Source: Ruminococcus sp. AM36-2AA
Lineage (GTDB): Bacteria; Bacillota; Clostridia; Lachnospirales; Lachnospiraceae
Length of the DNA: 64,000 nt
Assembly (NCBI RefSeq): GCF_003461955.1
Contig: NZ_QTYB01000006.1
Coordinates: 156,895-220,894 of the forward strand
Reading direction: 5' to 3'
A model generated the notes under the pieces. It worked only from the letters and a program-made list of their open reading frames with translations, ran no database searches and was not told the origin of the DNA. Each line of letters opens with the position of its first letter. Within the stretch, counting starts at the first letter, position 1. Of this stretch, positions 60,443-64,000 are shown one piece after another. A program made the translations under genes and the position numbers.

Positions 60443-62799
60443 GTGTAAAACATATAGGGGATTTAAAGAAAACAGAGTGCTATGGCTGTAGTGCGTGTGT
60501 TTACAGTTGTCCTTTCGGGGCAATTACAATGGAACAGGATAGAGAGGGCTTTCGCTATCCTGTTGTAGACGAAGAAAAATGTACAGGATGTGGAAAATGC
60601 AGAAAAATCTGTCCATCCATCTGTCCAAAAGATATGAGCAATGCTCCGGAACCGGAAAGTTATGCGGTATGGGCGGAAGATAACGTTCGAAGAGACAGCA
60701 GTTCCGGCGGATTTTTTACAGTACTTGCACGTTCTGTATTTGCACAGGGCGGAGTTGTCTGTGGCGTTGTGATGGATGAGGATTTTAAGGTATTCCATAC
60801 AGTGGCTACAAATGAAAAAGAGTTTGTTCCTATGCGTGGTTCCAAATATGTCCAGAGTGACCTGAGAGATATTTTCCCAAAAGTTAAAGAGTTTCTTGGG
60901 AAAGGTAAAAAGGTGCTTTTTACAGGAACACCTTGTCAGGTTGCTGGATTAAAAGCTTATCTTGGCGGTGAAGAAGAAAATCTTCTTACAGTTGACCTGA
61001 TGTGTCATGGTGCTCCATCTGAGAAAGTATTTGAACGTTATGTTGACGAAACATTTGGTAAAGAAAATCTGAAAGAGTTTCATTTCCGCACAAAACGCTA
61101 TGGATATAATTGTACAACCTGTGAGGCTGTATTTAAAAACGGAAAGAAATATGTAGGCGGAATAGAGTTTGACCCATTTGTTCTGGGATTTACAAGAAGT
61201 CTTTTCTTAAGGAGAACATGCGAGAGCTGCAAGTATGCTTCTTTCCCGCGTCAGGGAGATCTTACAATGGGTGATTTCTGGGGGATTTCCCTGTATAAGA
61301 GAGATCTTAATGATGGACGTGGTACTTCTCTGGTTCTGGCCAATAATGCAAAGGGAGCGGCAGTTCTGGAGTCTGTTAAAGACAGTGTAAAACGCATTGA
61401 GAAAACGCCGCTGGAAGCTGCTGTCAAGAAAAACCGTTTTGGTGAGAAAATGCAGGTTCATTCCCAGAGAAGAAGATTTTTTGAAATGCTTGATTACACA
61501 AGCATGCATAAAGCGGTTAAATATTGTATGGAAGGCCGTTATGATGTAGGTATTCTTGGCGTGTGGTTTGGATGTAACTACGGAAGTATTGCGACATATT
61601 ATGGCCTGTCTAAAATTCTGGAAAAGATGGGCTTGTCTACTCTTATGATCGATAAACCGGGATTTGTTGGCCAGGATCGTGAGCTGGATAAGAGTAATCA
61701 CAGCCGTATTTTTGCAGATACTCATTTCCATGTGAGCAGAAGGTATCGATTAAATGAGATGCATATGCTGAACCATATCTGTGATTCTTTTGTTATTGGA
61801 TCAGATCAGGTATGGAATCATGGTATTGCCCGCAATTTTGGAAACAGTTTTCTTATGGATTTTGTTCGTGACGAGAAAAAGAAGATTGCGGTATCCGCTT
61901 CCTTTGGACATGATCGTGATTTCCGACCGGATCGTGAGCGGATTATGGCCAGTGAGTATTTTAAACGGTTTGATGGAATTTCTGTTCGTGAGGAGTCTGC
62001 AGTTGGCCTGATGAAGAAGGTATTTGGTGTAGATGCGACCAGAGTTTTGGATCCCGTATTTGCGGTAGATAAGAGTGTGTATGATGACATAGCGGCGGAA
62101 TCTGACCGTAATGAGACAGAACCCTATATGCTTACCTATATTTTGGATCCAACTCCTGAGAAGAAAGAGGTTATTAAGTATCTGTCAGAAAAGTTGGGTC
62201 TTCGTACATTGCATATTCTGGATGGAACTCCATGGAATTTCCAGGAGAATAAAGAGAAAATGGGAATGGATACGGTTCTGGAGAATATTACGTTCCAGGA
62301 TTGGATTTACTACTTTAAAAACAGCAGTTATGTATTAACAGATTCCTGCCATGGTATGAGTTTTGCGCTTATATATGGTAAACCGTTTGCTGGTATTGGT
62401 AATGCGAAAAGGGGTATGACGAGATTTTCTTCTCTGACAAAACTGTTCCATGTTGAGAATCGTTTGGTGACGAATCCTCTGGATATTATGAAGAATGAGC
62501 TGTTTCTGCAGGATCCGGATTATAATGAGATTAATGGGATTATGGAAACAGAGAAGGTTCGTTTCCATGAGTGGCTTAACGGGGTGATGTTCTCTGAGAA
62601 GGAAGTTAAGACTTATCAGGCGTTTCCTGTGAAGGTTGCTCCGGTGATCGAGGATGATATTAAATTAAAGATCGAGGGTCCTGCTCCGGTGCAGGCTCGT
62701 CCGACTTTCCTGCGCAGGGTTTATTATCATCTGCCGTCTGGTATTCAGGATAGAGTGAAACCTATTGTTAAGAATTATATCAAAAAGAGAGCACAGTAA
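60439..62799 (+). CDS. Fusion: 4Fe-4S/FrhB-type oxidoreductase and polysaccharide pyruvyl transferase
   Basis: Protein of 786 residues. Residues 1-60: two ferredoxin-type 4Fe-4S motifs (CYGCSACVYSCP and CTGCGKCRKICP). Residues about 75-350: coenzyme F420 hydrogenase/dehydrogenase beta subunit domain (SSGGFFTVLARSVF, FTGTPCQVAGLKAYL, RRTCESCKYASFPRQGDLTMGDFWGI). Residues about 370-740: polysaccharide pyruvyl transferase domain (GVWFGCNYGSIATYYGLSKIL, SFVIGSDQVWNH, VLTDSCHGMSFALIYGKPF). The first part may pass electrons for a redox step on the glycan or a flavin; the second may add pyruvate or a related group. Codons become richer in G toward the end. Confidence 0.88.
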   Translation: MSVKHIGDLKKTECYGCSACVYSCPFGAITMEQDREGFRYPVVDEEKCTGCGKCRKICPSICPKDMSNAPEPESYAVWAEDNVRRDSSSGGFFTVLARSVFAQGGVVCGVVMDEDFKVFHTVATNEKEFVPMRGSKYVQSDLRDIFPKVKEFLGKGKKVLFTGTPCQVAGLKAYLGGEEENLLTVDLMCHGAPSEKVFERYVDETFGKENLKEFHFRTKRYGYNCTTCEAVFKNGKKYVGGIEFDPFVLGFTRSLFLRRTCESCKYASFPRQGDLTMGDFWGISLYKRDLNDGRGTSLVLANNAKGAAVLESVKDSVKRIEKTPLEAAVKKNRFGEKMQVHSQRRRFFEMLDYTSMHKAVKYCMEGRYDVGILGVWFGCNYGSIATYYGLSKILEKMGLSTLMIDKPGFVGQDRELDKSNHSRIFADTHFHVSRRYRLNEMHMLNHICDSFVIGSDQVWNHGIARNFGNSFLMDFVRDEKKKIAVSASFGHDRDFRPDRERIMASEYFKRFDGISVREESAVGLMKKVFGVDATRVLDPVFAVDKSVYDDIAAESDRNETEPYMLTYILDPTPEKKEVIKYLSEKLGLRTLHILDGTPWNFQENKEKMGMDTVLENITFQDWIYYFKNSSYVLTDSCHGMSFALIYGKPFAGIGNAKRGMTRFSSLTKLFHVENRLVTNPLDIMKNELFLQDPDYNEINGIMETEKVRFHEWLNGVMFSEKEVKTYQAFPVKVAPVIEDDIKLKIEGPAPVQARPTFLRRVYYHLPSGIQDRVKPIVKNYIKKRAQ

Positions 62800-62888
62800 T
62801 TTTTGTGATGTAGTTTTATATTGAGTTTTGGCAGCCGCTGTACGTTTTGGGTATGGCGGCTGTATATAGTGAAAGGGAGTGTTTATTT

Positions 62889-63122
62889 ATGGGTATTGGT
62901 AATTTTGGAAATATGATGAAGGTTATGAATGCCTGGAATACGTTTAAACAGAATCATCCGAAGTTTCCGGCGTTTTGCAGTGCTGTTTCAAAGCGTGGGA
63001 TTCGTGAGGGGAGTATTCTTGAGGTGACGTATATTAGTCCTGAGGGGGAGAAATTGACTACGAATATTAAGGTTCAGGCTAGTGATATTGAGCTGCTCAG
63101 GCAGATTTCTGGGGGGAATTAG
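62889..63122 (+). CDS. Short protein of unknown function
   Basis: Protein of 77 residues. MGIGNFGNMMKVMNAWNTFKQNHPKFPAF, then KRGIREGSILEVTYISPEGEKLTTNIKV, with a final helix SDIELLRQI. ATG 62889 follows AAAGGGAG. No membrane segment or known motif; a start helix and a beta hairpin are likely. A GCAGCCGC/GCGGCTG stem (62831-62862) lies just upstream, probably ending the glycan operon in part. Its codons (GGG, TTG, GAG-rich) differ from those of the upstream genes. Confidence 0.7.
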   Translation: MGIGNFGNMMKVMNAWNTFKQNHPKFPAFCSAVSKRGIREGSILEVTYISPEGEKLTTNIKVQASDIELLRQISGGN

Positions 63123-63133
63123 AGGAGAGTTGG

Positions 63134-63164
63134 AAGGACGCCGCGGGGGTGGCGTTCTTTTTTT
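63134..63164 (+). terminator. Terminator after the last gene
   Basis: GGACGCC/GGCGTTC stem with a GC-rich loop and seven T. Confidence 0.85.
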
Positions 63165-63180
63165 CTGGGCTGGAATGTAC

Positions 63181-63300
63181 GTCAGAGGAAGGAGATATCG
63201 GACAGGATAGGATACCGGACGCCAGAGGGATGTGGCATCGATTCGGGGAGAAAGCCGGACGCCAGAGGGAGAGGATATCGGCCCGGGCAAGGACTCCGTC
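63181..63300. repeat. Three tandem 40-bp repeats
   Basis: Units begin at 63181, 63221 and 63261, each with a GYCAGAGG start, a RATATCGG or CATCG word and a CCGGAC or CCGTC end. The third copy is the left arm of the inverted repeat described next. Confidence 0.65.
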
Positions 63301-63467
63301 GGGGGATACAACTAAGGTTCCGTGAGATGGCTAAAACCATTGCGGCAGGGCCAGAACTCGCCGCTGGCTCAAACAGCTGACCCTGCCGCAATAACGCCCT
63401 CTCCCGGGACCTAAGTTGTATCACCCCTCCTCCGCAACAGCCCGAACCGATATCCTCTCCCTCTGGC
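63261..63467. repeat. Nested 207-bp imperfect inverted repeat
   Basis: Outer arms 63261-63281 and 63447-63467 are perfect over 21 bp; middle arms 63305-63321 and 63406-63422 (GATACAACT...) differ at two positions; inner arms 63339-63354 and 63377-63392 (ATTGCGGCAGGG) at one. The loop spans 63355-63376. It could be a mobile-element remnant or a structured RNA; no open reading frame with a convincing ribosome site is inside. Confidence 0.8.
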
Positions 63468-63565
63468 TGATATTTCCAACTGACAGGAAAAAAGATAAAA
63501 CCCGGATAGGGGACGGAAGCGGACGCGGGGCGTCCTGTCCTGGGATTGTGGGAGTGTAGCTGTAT

Positions 63566-63888
63566 CGGCGTAGCGTCTTAGCTGAAATACCGAAGAGCCC
63601 AGAAGAAGGATTGGCATAACGATTCATTATAAATATTGAAGAGTTTGGAAATCAGGTCAGTATAACGTTCCACAGTAAATATTGAAAAATTCGGAAACCA
63701 GGTCAGTATAACGCTCTATTGTAAATATTGAAGAGTTCGGAAACCAGCTCAGTATAACGTTCCACTGTAAATATTGAAGAATTCGGAAACCAGCTCAGTA
63801 TAACATTCCACTATAAATGCCGAAGAATCCAGGAACCCAGATCGGCACAGCGTCCCACTCTGGATACCGCAGCATACAGACAAAAGTC
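63566..63888. repeat. Minisatellite of 46-bp period, about 7 copies
   Basis: Repeat starts at 63566, 63612, 63659, 63705, 63751, 63797 and 63844. The middle copies (63659-63842) are closest to each other, sharing AGTATAACG, TAAATATTGAA and CGGAAACCAG words; outer copies are diverged. There are no unique spacers, so it is not a CRISPR array. Confidence 0.85.
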
Positions 63889-64000
63889 AACCGTGTTACA
63901 CATCGAAGATGTAACACTCCTTCCGTGCCCAACGGGGTGGGAGCGCGAGGGAGGGCGTTCGGGCTTCGGAACTTTGAGATCGCCTTCCCTCGCACTTACC

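Larger units (their letters stand above)
63123..64000. other. Gene-free, repeat-rich region to the window end
   Basis: 878 bases after the 77-residue gene with no convincing coding region. It holds a terminator, 40-bp repeats, the nested inverted repeat, a GGACGC/GCGTCC stem (63521-63535), the 46-bp minisatellite and two more hairpins: 63893-63917 (GTGTTACA/TGTAACAC) and 63945-63993 (GCGAGGGAGGGCG/CGCCTTCCCTCGC). Short minus-strand frames here lack ribosome sites and are probably chance. Confidence 0.75.

Noticed and set aside
63566..63888. CRISPR array
   Set aside because: The period is made of repeated sequence throughout, with no unique spacers, and no cas genes are present.
63182..63995. 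Several short minus-strand frames in the gene-free tail
   Set aside because: They lie on repeats and hairpins, lack ribosome sites and show low-complexity composition.

Overview
The window looks like a chromosome segment of an anaerobic, low-to-moderate GC spore-forming Clostridium relative, most likely a gut Lachnospiraceae of the Blautia type. Evidence from sequence: strong AGGAGG-type ribosome binding sites, a sigH gene in the cysS-mrnC-rlmB cluster, a Spo0A-type DNA-binding domain, a CIRCE heat-shock operator, small lineage-restricted proteins (DUF5721-like, DUF1858, DUF2325) and no respiratory genes. Almost all genes are on the + strand; there is no phage, IS element, CRISPR array or rRNA. 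It is mostly housekeeping, with a cell-surface glycan cluster and a repeat-rich gene-free tail at the right end.

Layout. 1-4.7 kb: 3' end of a MATE exporter, a DUF1858 redox-disulfide protein, and pabA-pabB-pabC for p-aminobenzoate (folate). 4.7-8.8 kb: fructose operon fruK-fruA-HPr-fruR. 8.8-13.2 kb: small coiled-coil protein, larE-like, trmO, DUF2325, aspartate kinase and a catalytically dead HPr-like protein. 13.4-17.8 kb: DinG/XPD-type helicase with a nuclease domain, an exported serine hydrolase, ridA. 18-25.5 kb: glycerol-1-phosphate dehydrogenase, ispF, cysS, mrnC, rlmB, sigH, an acidic membrane protein, tRNA-Thr(GGT) and glnS. 25.6-32.5 kb: maf, a HAD phosphatase, a large repeat surface protein and CIRCE-controlled htpG. 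32.7-37.7 kb: GT4 glycosyltransferase plus Stealth phosphotransferase, orphan Spo0A-like domain, DUF5721-like protein, DegV, cold shock protein. 38-46.6 kb: pyrC-pyrF-pyrK-pyrD, pyrE, small membrane proteins (VanZ), HD hydrolase, M29 aminopeptidase. 46.7-51.1 kb: purE-purM-purN-purD and an SseB-like protein. 51.2-56 kb: GntR regulator-clpC-unknown-radA. 56-62.8 kb: a tightly overlapping operon of GT2, two GlfT2-like glycosyltransferases and a ferredoxin/FrhB-pyruvyltransferase fusion. 63.1-64 kb: no convincing gene; a 207-bp nested inverted repeat, 40-bp tandem repeats, a 46-bp-period minisatellite and further hairpins.

The most interesting signals are: (a) two HPr-family proteins with complementary defects, one keeping His15 but with Lys at position 46, the other keeping the Ser46 site but with Asp in place of His15; (b) htpG under a CIRCE operator and carrying two charged inserts uncommon in bacterial HtpG; (c) a stand-alone Spo0A effector domain; (d) a YtrA-type GntR regulator where ctsR-mcsA-mcsB usually precede clpC; (e) the electron-transfer/pyruvyltransferase fusion in a galactofuranosyltransferase-like cluster; (f) the structured repeat block at 63.18-64 kb. 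All family assignments come from reading motifs; no database search was run.
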